From: Branchiostoma floridae
Lineage: Eukaryota; Chordata; Leptocardii; Amphioxiformes; Branchiostomatidae
NCBI RefSeq assembly: GCF_000003815.2
Contig: NC_049987.1
Location: 23,241,661-23,305,660 of the forward strand
DNA length: 64,000 nucleotides
Direction of reading: 5' to 3'
Both the position numbers and the translations under genes were made by a program. Every line of letters starts with the position of its first letter. The first letter of the stretch is position 1. Shown piece after piece: positions 1 to 13,003 of this stretch. The notes under the pieces are model-generated. The model was not told where the DNA came from, made no database searches, and worked only from the letters and a program-made list of their open reading frames with translations.

Positions 1-95
1 TGAGTGAAGTCAGGTACACATTTTTACACCCGGGTGGAGTGAGGAAAGTGCCTTTTCAAAGGGCACAACAACGAAGACATACCAGGGAGTTTGAA
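1..95 (-). repeat. SINE fragment at the left edge
   Basis: GTCAGGTACACATTTTTACACC and GGGTGGAGTGAGGAAAGTGCC match 21576-21645 and resemble the reversed body of the tRNA-derived SINEs. Confidence 0.5.
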
Positions 96-527
96 CTAAT
101 CACCTTAGGTCCCTGGGTCAATCACCCTAAAAATGCTGAATTCCATTGAAACACGACTTAAGCTTCCTCCGGATGTAAGTAAGGCGTATCTCTTGATTTA
201 GTGTCACCCAAATCAAATTTGCCTCCCTGCTGCCATCGCCACTGTCACTTCCTGCTCTATTTCAGCTCCACCTTCCCGCATTGAATAGGAAACGCTTTAT
301 CCAGCATGCAGGAAGCGTGTTGCCCGCACACAGCATCAGGGACCAAAATAGTACAGACAGCTTGAACGTCTAACTAGCTCTATTGGCAGCGACCTTCGTG
401 CGCGCTATACTTAGTATCACGCCTCCGTGTGCTGAATGGAATCCAAGTTCATGTAATACTTTAGGGAATACATGTGGAGGCGGGGGGCTGTATGGCTTGT
501 AGGAGTTCAATAACCGAAGTGCATGAA

Positions 528-775
528 GGTGGTATCTCACTGCACTTGGGCAACGACGAGGCACTGCGGGGTTCGAAAGATTACTCAATGGATTTCAGAG
601 ATAAAAAACGATTTTTTTACGTTTTGTGCAATATTATCTTAAAAATTATGCTTTTGCGTATTACGTAATATCTAAATTTTAAAAAAGATGGCGACAATAA
701 TACAACTGTTACAGTGCCACAATTAACAAAGCCCACAGCGCCGCACCAGTGTCCCAAGTGCAGTGATATGCCACC
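528..775. mobile_element. GGTGGTATCTCAC-type MITE, copy 1
   Basis: Inverted ends of about 50 bases start with GGTGGTATCTCACTGCACTT and finish with its complement; the core is AT-rich with inverted TTACGTTTTGTG and TACGTAATA blocks. Right flank is TTAA. Four related copies lie at 48.4-56.2 kb. Confidence 0.8.
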
Positions 776-963
776 TTAACCACGCTCCTCCGGAACAACA
801 AATATGTCACTGACGAATAAGATCTTTTCAGTGTCATTGACGAAAGGTGAGTCGAAACATGCTACCTGAAACATCTGCCCGTTTCCAAAATGTATTTAGA
901 TGCTTACATGTAGATAACTGTCGTTCTGCTTATGGTCACTAAAGCTCAGCCATCCAGGTAATT

Positions 964-1146
964 AATCTCCCAGCAGATCCTACAATGTCATAAGATAGTA
1001 CCAGACTGGCCAAGGAGTGTAGTCAGCCAAGATGTGTCCATCTGCCATCTAGAGAAACACACTTGTAAGCTAGGGCACGGAACGCCTTCACTCCTTCGCC
1101 AGCTTTTGATACTATTTTATGCTACCATAGGATCCGCTTGGAGATT
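964..1146. mobile_element. Inverted-repeat element with AATCTCC(A)AGCAGATCC ends
   Basis: The left end AATCTCCCAGCAGATCCTAC is mirrored by the right end GGATCCGCTTGGAGATT. Related copies occur at 45654-45840 and, in part, 60640-60675. Confidence 0.6.
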
Positions 1147-1850
1147 ACCAGGTAATAACCAAATAGCAAAATTCAAATAACTGAATATTATTTTGGAAAC
1201 GGTCAGACGTATCCGGTAGCGTCCACTATCTTTCGTTAGTGATACTGAGCAGATCTGTGCAGGAAATGTTATGATATATGAACACCATTTTGCAGTAGAT
1301 TGTAAGTTTAGATTATCAACTGTATATACTGATACAGTCTATATTACCTGCTTCATACGCCTAAGTAATGCAGACGAAATCCTATTTCTAATGAGTTTAA
1401 CAAACGTTACGAAACATATCTATTTATTTGCTCATCTAGGAGACAGTTGGGTTGTTGCTTCATTCGTGTCACTAGTTGGAATATAATACAAGATGTCAAC
1501 GTATCAAAGGCAACATAAGGCAACATAACACACGAAACTTCACTTTATCTTTAAAAATCGTTGATTGAAATGTCAAATAAAGAGCCTATGGTTGCCCAGC
1601 GGTCGCAGCACGTTCGTGCCCTTATGGGCAGAATATTTTCCAGGATTAACAAACAACCCCATCATTAAAAATCTCTGGGTTTTATCTTTAAGAGCGTGGC
1701 TCCATGAAAGGAATACACAAACGCGTTTTCACAAATCTATATTCCACTGCCAATACCCAGAAATAACCCCGCCGCCTACCTGTGAGTGTGTGCGTGGGTG
1801 GGGCGATAAAACCGTTTCTGCTGCCAGGCAGAGAAGGTACCAGGAAACAT

Positions 1851-1928
1851 CGAACACTCCACACCATATATGGTAACGGTGTCAGGAGGTGCCGAACACT
1901 CCACACCATATATGGTAACGGTGTCAGT
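1851..1928. repeat. Two-unit ~40-bp direct repeat
   Basis: CGAACACTCCACACCATATATGGTAACGGTGTCAG is present twice in tandem; each contains the palindrome CCATATATGG. Confidence 0.85.
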
Positions 1929-2849
1929 AGGACGGAAGCATTGAGGTCAACTAAGGTGACCGGCATCGTCCTTCTGTGGAGTGTACTTCTGGCAAAGCGT
2001 TTTGTTTCCGGTGCATTCATCATAATAGAGTTAGTGGGAGACAGTATAGGCGGCTCGGAAGTGCAGGAACTTCCGGGTCTGGAATACGTGACATGGAGCA
2101 CTTATATAAAACATTTGCCGAAAACGTATAATTGAATAAAAATTGACAATTTTCGGAAGTTGTTTTTTTATTACCGGCATGCAGTGATGGAAACGGTGGC
2201 GAGTATTTTACAGATGCCGTTCACGGTTTAGCACTGATTAAGCAAGCAACGTGACTAAGACTTAAGAGAAGGGCTACTTTTACCTGTGTACGAGAGCGGA
2301 AGTGAAATTTCTGCTAGCACTTAAGATGAAGATTGCAAATGACCATGGATACTTTCAAAAGGTCAAGGGCAGCTAATTCACCTCCAAAAAGCTTGCAGAC
2401 GTTAAGTTAGGGCATGAGGCGTTAACGCACCTTAAATAACTTGTGTCTTGTACCTGACTTTTTCCTGGGGATGTACAATGCGGTGGAAGGGGAGGAATTG
2501 CATCTGCCTTCCAATACCGTGCCGTAGACACAGCAAATAACAACCAAATTATCCTACACAGCCTCAAAGATGTACGCTATCAAGCATAACCTGAATAAAC
2601 CACCCTGTTTAAATGGGCCCAGAAGGGCCGTTTTAAGACAGCTACGATTCTGCAACCATTGTGTAAAACTAAAAATTCCGGTTTTCCCGAAACAAAGACT
2701 GCAAACGTATATGAGGGTTAGGAATCCTGGTAAACAATATTTAAAGGCACTGAAGTCTCTACAACTCGATAAAAATCGTAGATTCACTTTCTTAGATCAC
2801 GGTCAAAGATGTTTTGTGTCTTCAGCCTTTGAATAAACAATACAACCAC

Positions 2850-3044
2850 TTAGTCTCCACCAGACTCCGGATCGCTGGAAAAATCGTAGAAATTGAACAA
2901 ATAGAGGAGTAAGCCGGCCAGAGGGATATAGCTGGGTAGGGAACAGTACGGACGGTAGGGAACAGTACTATCCACGGACGGCTTACTCCTCTGTTTGTTC
3001 CATTTCTACGATTTTTCCAGCGATCCGGAGTCTGGTAGAGACTA
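2850..3044. mobile_element. hAT-like MITE with 8-bp target duplication
   Basis: Arms of about 64 bases (2852-2915 and 2979-3043) are near-perfect inverted copies containing CCGGATCGCTGGAAAAATCG. Flanks are identical ACAACCAC (2842-2849 and 3045-3052), the 8-bp duplication expected of hAT elements. Confidence 0.82.
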
Positions 3045-3384
3045 ACAACCACCACATACAAACGTGACTTGTCAATTACAATAGTAACAGACATTTCAGC
3101 ACCAAGGAAAGAGATGATTTTCAGCGGTTACGTTATGGCTGCTAGCAAGAGGAAAACATTTACGGACTACTTTTAGGTTGTAGATGAGGCCTGAAATACT
3201 TTGTAGTGGTGTTAGATGAGGCCTAAAATACTTTGTAGTACACAGCACGTTAGGTAACATATATGCCCTCAACTGTTCGCCTGATGATGCAACAAAAAGA
3301 AAACATTGTCTTTATTTTGGAATTGTTATGGACATGGAAAAGTAGTAATTCTGTAATTGTTTTAAAAAGTATAAAGGCTGTGAC

Positions 3385-5860
3385 CCATGAGTTATAATAG
3401 AATTGAACATGTCGTTTTTATCTGACCCTTACATCTTCGTAATTCCCTCATGACCTCAATGAAAAGCGGCCTGCAGGCCGATTTGAGCTTCTCGTAATTA
3501 AGAAAGTTTCAAACAAAGGACTAAGCGAAATATAACGCTCCACGTTTTGTACGTCAATAAGAGCTATCATAGATGGCATGCTGGCATAATGATTGCCGCG
3601 CTTTTACAAATTACAACAAAATTACACCTTTTTAATAGACGTTTAGAATACGTCTTGTCCCACGCTGAGCATTACGCATGAGGACGCAACGGGTTTCTGA
3701 GCTGTCTTCACATGCATAATCAGTGTTGTCACAGCTTTGCGAAAATCTGCAATCTTTACCGCCATTAAAAATAGAATAATAGAATTAAAACATGTCTAGA
3801 TTATTTACAGTTGAAACAATTTACTACATAGGCGAACTGTTGTAATAAGTGAACGCGTTTGTAAATGTACTTCTAGACTGATTTAATCTATTATATTTTA
3901 TCTGACCCTTACATCTTCGTAATTCCCTCATGACCTCAATGAAAAGCGGCCTGCAGGCCGATTTGAGCTTCTCGTGGATAAGAAAGTTTCAAACAAAGAA
4001 CTCAGCGAAATGTAACGCTGCACGCTTTGTACGTCAATAAGAGATATCATAGATTGTATGCTGGCATAATGATTGCCGCGCTTTTACAAATTACAACGAA
4101 ATTACACTTTTTTGATAGACGTTTAGAGTACGTCTTGTCCCACGCTGAGCATTACGCATGTGGACGCAACGGGCTTCTGTAGCTACCTTTACATGCACAA
4201 TCGGTGCTGACACAGCTTCGTGAAAATCAGCCATCTTTACCGCCATGAAAAATAGAATAATAGAATTAAAACATGTCTAGATTACCTACAGTTGAAACAA
4301 TTTACTACATAGGCGAACTGTTGTAATAAGTGAACGCGTTTGTAAATGTACTTCTAGACTGATTTAATCTATTATATTTTATCTGACCCTTACATCTTCG
4401 TAATTCCCTCATGACCTCAATGAAAAGCGACCTGCAGGCCGATTTGAGCTTTTCGTAATTAAGAAAGTTTCAAACAAAGGACTAAGCGAAATGTAACGCT
4501 CCACGCTTTGTACGTCAATAAGAGATATCATAGATTGTATGCTGGCATAATGATTGCCGCGCTTTTACAAATTACAACAAAATTACACCTTTTTCATAGA
4601 CGTTTAGAATACGTCTTGTCCCACACTGAGCATTACGCATGTGGACGCAACGGGTTTCTGAGCTGTCTTCACATGCACAATCGGTGTTGTCCCAGCTTTG
4701 CGAAAATCTGCAATCTTCACCTCCATTAAAAATAGAATAATAGAATTAAAACATGTCTAGATTACCTACAGTTGAAACAATTTACTACATAGGCGAACGG
4801 TTGTAATAAGTGAACGCGTTTGTAAATGTACTTCTAGACTGATTTAATCTATTATATTTTATCTGACCCTTACATCTTCGTAATTTCCTCATGACCTCAA
4901 TGAAAAGCGGCCGGCAGGCCGATTTGAGCTTCTTATGAATAAGAAAGTTTCAAACAAAGGACTAAGCGAATGGTTGTAAATGTACCGCCTGACTGCACGG
5001 CTTGTACGTCAATAAGAGGTATGATGGCATGCTGGCATAATGATTGCCGCGCTTTTACAAGTTACAACAAAATTACACCTTTTTGATAGACGTTTAGAAT
5101 ACGTCTTGTCCCACGCTGAGCATTACGCATGAGGACGCAACGGGTTTCTGTAGCTACCTTTACATGCACAATCGGTGCTGACACAGCTTTGTGAAAATCA
5201 GCAATCTTTACCGCCATGAAAAATAGAATAATAGAATTAAAACATGTCTAGATTATTTACAGTTGAAACAATTTACTACATAGGCGAATGATTGTTTTAA
5301 GTGAACGGCTGTGAATGTTCTCCTGTACTTATTTAATCTGTTATATTTTATCTGACCCTTACATCTTCGTAATTCCCTCATGACCTCAATGAAAAGCGGC
5401 CTGCAGGCCGATTTGAACTTCTTATGAATAAGAAAGGTTCAAACAACGGACTAAGCGAATGATTGTAAAAGTACCGCCTGACTGCACGGATTGTACGTCA
5501 ATAAGAGGTATCATAGATGGTATGCTGGCATAATGATTGCCATGCTTTTACAAATTACATAGAAACAACACCCTTTTTATAGACGTTTAGGTTTAAACAA
5601 AGGACTAAGTACTGAATAATTGTAAATGTACCACCAGACGGCAAGATCTGTACGTCAATAAGAAGTATCATAGATGGCATGTTGACATAATGATTGGCAT
5701 TCGTTTAAGGATTACAAAGGAATTGTGGTCTCTTGATAGAAAAAGCCCTGTCTCACATGCTGTGCATTACGCACGATGACGCAATGGGCTGCTGTAGCTG
5801 TCATTCGCAAAAATCGGCAATCTTTACCTCCATGAAAAATGGAGGGATAGTTTTTGGTGT
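3385..5860. repeat. Five-unit ~480-bp tandem satellite
   Basis: The landmark TCTGACCCTTACATCTTCG recurs at 3421, 3901, 4382, 4862 and 5352, spacing 480, 481, 480 and 490. Each unit carries the palindrome CGGCCTGCAGGCCG. The inner units are nearly identical and the last is degenerate and shortened, as expected for unequal exchange. No coding signal is seen. Confidence 0.95.
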
Positions 5861-6538
5861 GCCTGTCTGTGTGTCTCTTTGTGTATCCGGGTATATGTGG
5901 TCACGATACCTCTTGAACCTCTGGGTGGATTGCAATGATTGTTGGTATAAAGTTAGGGGTTGAAACGACGAAGATCAAGGTCGATGTTGTGCCCCCCTGG
6001 TGTGCGACTATGGTAGTACCACATCAGATTTTTCGTATCTTTTGACCTGGACATGCCATGGTCTTGTTTTCCTTTTATTGCAGATAGCTTGTGATGTAAG
6101 AAAGAAGTGATGTATGTCACAGCTTGGAGAAAAATCGGCCTCTTTGTTGTAGTAGTGGCAGCGGCATATGTCTCTCGAATCCACAGAGAGCAACTCAGGT
6201 GGAGTGAGGTTGAGTCATGTAAGGTAAGGGCGTCCGTGAGTCGAATACAAGAAGCATAATTTCGTCTGCACGTCATTCAAAATCAAAGTCCTGGCTCCAT
6301 TGCGTGCCAATTTACGATGAATTAACGAATCCAACCAAGTCCGTTGTCACGACGTCCTAGCCTGAAACATTTCTACAGAGCAAAGTTTAACCCCTCCATG
6401 TTAGGTCACCTTTTAATTGGATTATATAAGTGTTTAATTGGGCAAGGTCTGTGCTCTAGAGTCAATTCGGGTCTTCACCACTCAAGATTGGTTCGTTTGA
6501 GCTTTTGGCAGTTTTGCTCATTCACGAAAAGCTCAAGT

Positions 6539-6556
6539 CGGCCTGCAGGCCGCTTT
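6539..6556. repeat. Isolated copy of the satellite palindrome
   Basis: CGGCCTGCAGGCCG, the palindrome in every unit of the 3.4-5.9 kb satellite, recurs here in otherwise different sequence within a 131-codon open frame that shows no family resemblance. Confidence 0.5.
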
Positions 6557-6962
6557 TTTTTATGTCACGAGGGAAGAGGTAAAAATCGATCAGACAAAAT
6601 ATTTAACAGAGATATAGTTTTATCATTTAAAGTCCTCACATGTCGTGACAGGTACTTTCAAGTACGCTGCGATCGCTCAACGACCGTACTGCGATCAACA
6701 TTTGGGAGTGTGATGCTTGATTTCATCATTAAGATATGATTTGACAGACAAAAAAAAACGTTTTTTAAAATTGTCTTCATCTATAAAATCCGTTAAGCAA
6801 TCAGCGCAATTTTTGTTCGCTCGGCAGTCAACACACGGTCGCACTCTAGTGGAAAGGGGGAGTAAAGCAACATTTTCACAATAAAGACAAGTCAGTTTGG
6901 AATCATTTTTTGTAACGTAGCAGCTTTATTCCTTGTGCATCCGATCAGACCAATCCTTAAGC

Positions 6963-7322
6963 TGGTATCTCACTGGGCCCAACTGTTTGCGATAGTGATT
7001 TGCAACAGTCGCAAATAGTCTCAATTTGGTCGCCTGAAATGGCGATTTTGTTTTTTACATTTTCACACCAAAAAAAGCGAAACTCAAACAAATGCCGCTA
7101 AGAGGCGCGAAATTTGCAAATTGCTTTTTGATGAATCTTAATCAATGTACTTCAGTGCTGATTTTTAATTAAGTTTTCTTGTATCTAATTTAGAGCCGAA
7201 ACTCAAAATTAGTATATTTCCTTCTGGCCTTTTTGTTTCGACGGTGTCACTATAGAAACATCCGTAAACTTCCTGCAATAATGTATCACCAGCACAAACA
7301 GCATAACCCGAGTGAGATACCC
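6963..7322. mobile_element. Short inverted-repeat element with TGGTATCTCACT ends
   Basis: TGGTATCTCACTGGG at the left is mirrored by CCGAGTGAGATACC at the right. The terminal motif resembles that of the 528-775 family but the interior differs. Confidence 0.5.
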
Positions 7323-8363
7323 ACTCTATAGTGTTAACAGCTCGAAAAATAGCGATTATTGAAAGAAAACAGATGACAAACGTAAATAGTCATTTCCCAA
7401 ACAACATATATACAGCCACGAAACATCATAACATGTCATAAACAAAGTCTCAAGTCTCTCATGTTTTCTCGTAGATTTCTAGACACCACTGACGAATTAA
7501 AACATTTGGCACTGATAACACTATAATTAAAGCAGCTAGGACGACCAGACGACCCTTTAAATCCAAACAATGGACACAAGTAGGCAACATACGGACAGGA
7601 AGAAAATGAATTAACTGGTCAAAGTCTCTTCTTCTAACTGAACTGACTAAGAAATAATCACAATGCATTATTTAGTAATCCACTTAATCAATAAACTAAT
7701 CAAATAACTCATCAACGATGATATCAACAATACTCTGAATTTTTTAAACTATCTCTTTCCGTACCTTTCGGTTCCTGAATATTGATATTCACTTGTCCCT
7801 GGTAAGGCTCTGAGATGTCTTGAAATATTTCCGGCTATTGAGGTAGTTCCTTTCACACTTTACATACTTTTTGTTTTACAAAGTTATCACAAATACATTC
7901 CATTATAAATCTTAAAGAACATCTCTGAGTGTTAAACGATATAGATCTGAATATTGCCTCATTCATGAAGATTATCATATGCAAACTTACAAAATATTAT
8001 ATTTCTTATATTTCTGATTTATACTTATATTTCCGATTCGTCGCGCTTTCATGACGAGAAAAACGTTCGTCAAGGCTCAACAAAGCCGCCATAGACTACT
8101 CTGCCTTCTCCATCTACAACATAACTAACATCCTTGTGTCACGTGACATTGTGACCTCTGACCTTCAGGTCACTTGACCATCTTTCGAGCTGAAATCTAA
8201 AATCCTCTATAGCTTCCGTTAGCAGAATTTTTCATCAGTCATTCATGTATACCTTTAAAAATATGTCACTGTTAGTTTAAATATTCCACTAATTGTGCTC
8301 ATACTGGACTAATAAATCTGAATCACCCATATTTTGTCGTAGGTAAAATTCTAACAATCCGTG

Positions 8364-8369
8364 TTTAAT
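8364..8369 (-). terminator. Possible poly(A) signal of the Ser/Pro-rich gene
   Basis: ATTAAA on the minus strand, 36-41 bases past the stop codon at 8405, where a close poly(A) signal would be expected. Confidence 0.35.
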
Positions 8370-8404
8370 GACGTCAAAGTTGCGCAGAGCTGATGAAGCT
8401 GACG

Positions 8405-11400
8405 TCACTCTGCCTTTAGCAGCACGAACAGCTGTTGTACGGGAGCTCCGTGACGTTGGATGTCTTCCATGTAGGTTGAGAACAGATGCGCCAAGGGGGC
8501 GGAGATCTACGGGGGGTAAAAAAACAAACAGGGATGAGCTAAGGACAAGTTAAGGTTTTGCTCAGCATCAGAATTTACGACGGAAAAACAGGAAACACCT
8601 AAGGTGAAGGTTTCGCTTGGCATCAGAAATTTAAATTTGAACAAGATTAAGACAGAAATATATTAACTTTGTAGCTGCAGAACTTTGTTTGTCATGTATT
8701 CTATACGGTCCTCTCAATTTTTCTAGCTAGTTTCTTTTGTTATTTTCATTTGTTTCTATACCGATCATCGACATGGACACAGTTTTTTCGATAAGGAATT
8801 ATGTTATTTAAAAACAGTTCAAACTCTAAAAACTGAATTAGAGACGGAGATTACTTCCAGACGTTTTGATTGACATACATCACTCTCCTTCAGCCTGGCC
8901 AGCTCTGCCAGTTCATTCTAGTGACTCTTAAGAAGAGTGATGGATGTCACTTGACACATCTGTTTGCAATATAGCAATCTGGATATTGAATTGTACATCA
9001 TTTTTTGAATACTGGTTACCTTGATGTCGAACCTTCCTTCATAAACATTTCAAGGAGAAGTAGAATATAAAAAATGCAATGAAATTGCAATTCATACTTG
9101 CCTCCAGACAGTTCGCCAGCTTGTCTATTTCTCGCATCTCGTTCCCAGGGTGGCTGTGCACAACCCCTGACGTCACAAGCCTCTCCGCTAAGACATGGGC
9201 TGTCACCTCGTCAGATCCTCTCTAGGAGAAGAAAAATAAAGTAAAATGACGTCGATCCAGGTAATAAGATAAGCGGAAAAGCATTTCTCAAGCAGCTGGG
9301 TATGATTTTGGAAACGGTCAGACGTTTTAGACAACCATACGGCGTCTTTCGTCAGTGACACTGAAACGTCCGTCTAAAACGTCTGTTTTAAACGTCCGAC
9401 CGTTTCCCAAATCGTATCCAGTTGTTTAAGTAAATATTTGGGGGAGGGGGGTAAAGTAAAAGTACTCATTTTACCTTTCTGAGATCGTAAGGGCAGTGAA
9501 GTATTGTCTACAGTGTCTAAGGCACTGTATGTGCCATTGGGAGCCGTAGAACCTACGCTCGGTCGTTCTTTAGGTGGCTATAGGAATAGACCATGACGTA
9601 TGGCACGGTACATGTATACACCGAAGGAAAGCTTTTCATTGACCCTTAATGGTACGGTGTACGGTATCTATCTTGTAGCTGCAACAAACCACGTGTCAAT
9701 AGACCATTATTCATTCATTCATTCACTCATTCACTCATTCACGTATTCATACACTCACTCACTCATTCACTCACTCACTCAGTCACTCATTTATTCATTC
9801 ATTCAATCATTCGCTCATTCACTATTTCACCCATGCACTCATTCACTTATTCACTCATTCATTCATTCAGTCATTCATTTATTTACACATTTATTCATGC
9901 ATATGCAACACGTGTCAATAGAACATTCAATCAACTGTTCGAACCGTTGAAAAAAACGTTGATACATTTGCGACTATTGGTGCCTTCTCGGCTTGCCAGC
10001 ACTGTCAATGATACCGCGTAGGCGTTGAGATTTTCACAGCGATTCGTGGCTCGTTGCACTTACTTTGTTGTTAAACGATAGAGAATGTATCAAGGGGTAA
10101 AGTGATTCTCTGAACGCCGGAACTATTCTGTGAATGCAGGAAACTGAGTCAAGAAGCCTGGGTACGCGCGAAAGATGAAAATATTAAACAAAATAAAGGA
10201 TATGGGAAATCGCAGTGTTGCCACCGAATAAAAAAAAAAAAACATTTTGTTAAGTGCAAAGATGCATCAAAAATAGCTATACAGTGATACTTATTTTACT
10301 TTGCAGTATAAAGGCCTATAGGTAGGATATATTAACTGCTCTATATATAAAATACATGTATACGCCCTGTGCCATTTTGGGAATATAGATTTTTCGTCAA
10401 TTTTCATTAGATTATCAACAACTCAGCAACTCGTCTAAATTGAAGAGTAAGTTCGGTATGCTGGAATTAGTCAATGAAAATATCCTTGAGGATTCGAGTA
10501 AAAGAGCTTCCGACAGCAAATGCAAAATTTACCTATAGTCTCTTCCAGACTAGATACGCTGGTTGCTAAGAGAAATTTGCAAGGGGGAGAGGGTTAGCCC
10601 TCTCGCGTACTATCTCTCTTACTTACTTACTTTTGTCTAATATTCAACGATTTATTCCAGCTCATACATTTTGTTAAGTGTTAAATAATAGGCTATATCC
10701 CCCCCCCCCCCCCGAAGGAAAGCCTGGCAAAGACTTACCCAAAACGACGACACCAGCGCCCTGATGTCCTGCCCTGCCGTTGGATAGTTGATGGCCGCCA
10801 TGAGAAACTGATGACAGTCCCTCGCGTGTCCGGTCTGTTTGTATGACATGGGAATGAGGTAATACCTCGTCCTTCCCTGGATGTCTTGCTGCATAGGAAG
10901 AACAATCGTGCACTCCTCTACGGCGTCTGGAGGGACGACTTGCCAGGCCCGAGACGCCTCGAAGCCTGCCAGCGCGACACTAGCTCCTCCTTGTGCTCCT
11001 CCTGTACTACCCGAATCGCAGCAATCACAGCCGCACTTCTCTGCCTGCACGATGTCGTCTATGGTTACGGGAAAGTTCGGGCCGCCAGGAGCGATGAGGT
11101 ATATGTATGGCTGCGTCGCGCCTTCTGAGGCTGAAAGCTGAGGAACCACCGTAACTTCTGCCCTCGCTCCCTCCTCGGCCATTACTGCAGCCTGAGGTGC
11201 TGTTTCCACAAGAGATGTAGAGGGTAGAGGTTCCACACTGATACTTGAAGCTGCAGCAGACTCCGCCTGTGTCTTAGAAACACTCCCTGATGTCGGTGAT
11301 GGGGGACAGGCCCTAGCGTCAGCTTCTGCACTTTCATGTGTGATCTGTTGGACTTCCTTTTCAATGTCTATCAGATGCACGTAACTCGGAACATCCTGCT

Positions 11401-12712
11401 CATCTCTAAGACAGCCCGCGATCACCTTGATGACGAAATTTCGAAGAGCTGAAGGAAGGTTCTCGTCTCTCTCTCCGCGCTCGAAGAGTTCTCTTAGAAG
11501 ACTGGGATCCACTTCGTCGTGTTCTATCACGTAGACGGATCGTCTTTCTGGTCGATCTGTTTCCGTGGGTTCGGATTCCAGCGTCCGTTTAGATGACAAA
11601 TTTTCACGTTGTTTTACACCCAGGCATCCCCCCATGGAAGGCGATGAAGAGGCGCCACTGACACGTGATACCAAAGACCCTGTCGAGGACAGCTCTGATG
11701 AAACAGAGCCTCGTCGCCTTTGATATGACCTCTTTGAGCTTACTCTTCTTGCTTTTCTGCCTGTCGTACTCTTCCGTCGCTGTGGTGGTAGCTCGACGGC
11801 AAGGCTTTGGGGGGTGTTCTCTGCATATGGCGTACGAGGCGTCCGTTGTCTGCGCAACTGGTACGGGCTTGAAGGCAACGGGGAGGCCTCTTCTGAAGAC
11901 CAGCTCGGCAGTCTGCCTGATGCCGCAGCAGAGGGTGGGCTGGAGAGGGTGTAAGGCCAGCTAGGCGACCAGGCAGGGCCTGCAGGGCTAGACTGTGTGG
12001 CTGCTGATGCTTCCACCTCTGATATGGAACTAAGACCTCTGGTCGAAGGAGAGGGTAATCTGTGGTGAGGCAATGTGCCCACGTGCGACCTAACCGGAGA
12101 TACGGGGCTCCTGAAGACAAACGAAGGAGGAGACGGTAAATCCAAGGACCCAAGGCTTTCCCTCCCCGAAGAAAACGTGGACGTCCCTGAGATGGTTCTC
12201 AGCCTCGGCGGGAGACCTCTGAGCCTAGGGGATTGCCGGCCAAAGCCCGCGGGGGAGAGCAGGCTTTGCTCCGAAGGTGACCCACTGAAGTGGCCCGATG
12301 AAGGACTCTCGAGCTCGGGGAAGCCATGCTCGTAGGCGATCTCGCTAGGTAGCGAGATGTGTATGGGCGGCAGTGGTGGGGACTGCACGACTCTCTGCCA
12401 CTCGGGTGTAGGCATAACGCTCCGTCCTGGAGAAAACTCGGTGGTTTGCGTGGACACTCTCTGTTCTACCTGGACAGTCATCGACGAGAAAGGGATGTCT
12501 ACATGGCTGGCAACAGTGGTACTGCCTGCAGCACAGACTACACCCGATTCATCTTCGTAGATTTCTGACGGCTCCTCTTCTCTGATCCCAGCCGGATCAA
12601 GGCGTGGAAAGACCTCCGGGCTTCGCCTCGTTTCTTCCGACCCGGCGTCCTTACCTGGTCCCGACTCCTGTCCCGCCATCTGGCAAGGAAACTTGTGCGC
12701 TGTTTCTACCAT
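8405..12712 (-). CDS. Ser/Pro-rich protein of unknown function with a C-terminal folded region
   Basis: Three exons on the minus strand: 12712-10739, 9221-9102 and 8506-8405, all phase 0, giving about 731 residues from the first in-frame ATG. The first 450 residues are rich in Ser, Pro, Arg and Glu and look disordered. The last 200 look folded: QPYIYLIAPGGPNFPV, a Cys cluster KCGCDCC, TIVLPMQQDIQGRTRYYLIP, and after the splices SFWRGSDEVTAHVLAERL and a helical end (PVQQLFVLLKAE). The donor at 10738 is GTAAGT; the second intron uses a GC donor (GGAG then GCAAGT). I do not recognise the family. The reading frame is open 48 codons further upstream to 12856 without an ATG, so an earlier exon may exist; MAGQESGPG just downstream is another possible start. 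Confidence 0.7.
9288..9429. mobile_element. Inverted-repeat element with GGAAACGGTCAGACG arms
   Basis: Two arms of about 38 bases (TATGATTTTGGAAACGGTC and its complement) enclose CACTGAAACGTC and GTCAGTGACAC blocks. Related half-copies lie near 865-890, 1190-1250 and 55545-55638. Confidence 0.65.
9700..9897. repeat. CATT/CACT tetranucleotide tract
   Basis: Imperfect CATT and CACT units over about 190 bases. The open frame across it is a His/Ser/Leu artefact of the repeat. Confidence 0.9.
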
Positions 12713-12856
12713 GCAATCATCAGCACTCCTGCAGGTGCTGCTGACTGAGCCTCGTTCGTTTACATTGTAGTCTTCACCGCATGGAAGAGGCCTACCAAGA
12801 CCACCCTCCTCGGCAGACACTCCAATGCGGTATGGTACAAGGCTGCTACAGCTCAC

Positions 12857-13003
12857 TTCCGAGACTCAAAGCATACTGCGGAAATCCACCAAGGCTTCTC
12901 GTAAGCGGAAGTCTTCGAGTAAAGAAATATATTCTGCAAAACTTCCTGTGCGCCGCACTTGGGGCAACTCCTCTCGTATTCATGGCATCGGTGGCACTTC
13001 CTT
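12857..13003 (-). CDS. Possible zinc-ribbon exon upstream of the Ser/Pro-rich gene
   Basis: A minus-strand open stretch reads KCHRCHEYERSCPKCGAQE followed by about 30 further codons to a GTGAGC donor at 12856. The paired CxxC and CPKCG motifs resemble a small zinc ribbon. The upstream edge is bounded by an in-frame stop near 13008, so an acceptor near 13004 would be needed. It ends in phase 2; a CTGCAG acceptor near 12735 would restore the frame of the downstream exon, but its pyrimidine tract is poor. It may be the 5' part of that gene, a separate gene, or chance. Confidence 0.3.

Noticed and set aside
3421..5350. Replication origin at the satellite
   Set aside because: Tandem structure and palindromes alone are not evidence for an origin in an animal genome.
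9600..9950. His/Ser/Leu-rich small protein
   Set aside because: The frame is produced by a CATT/CACT simple repeat.
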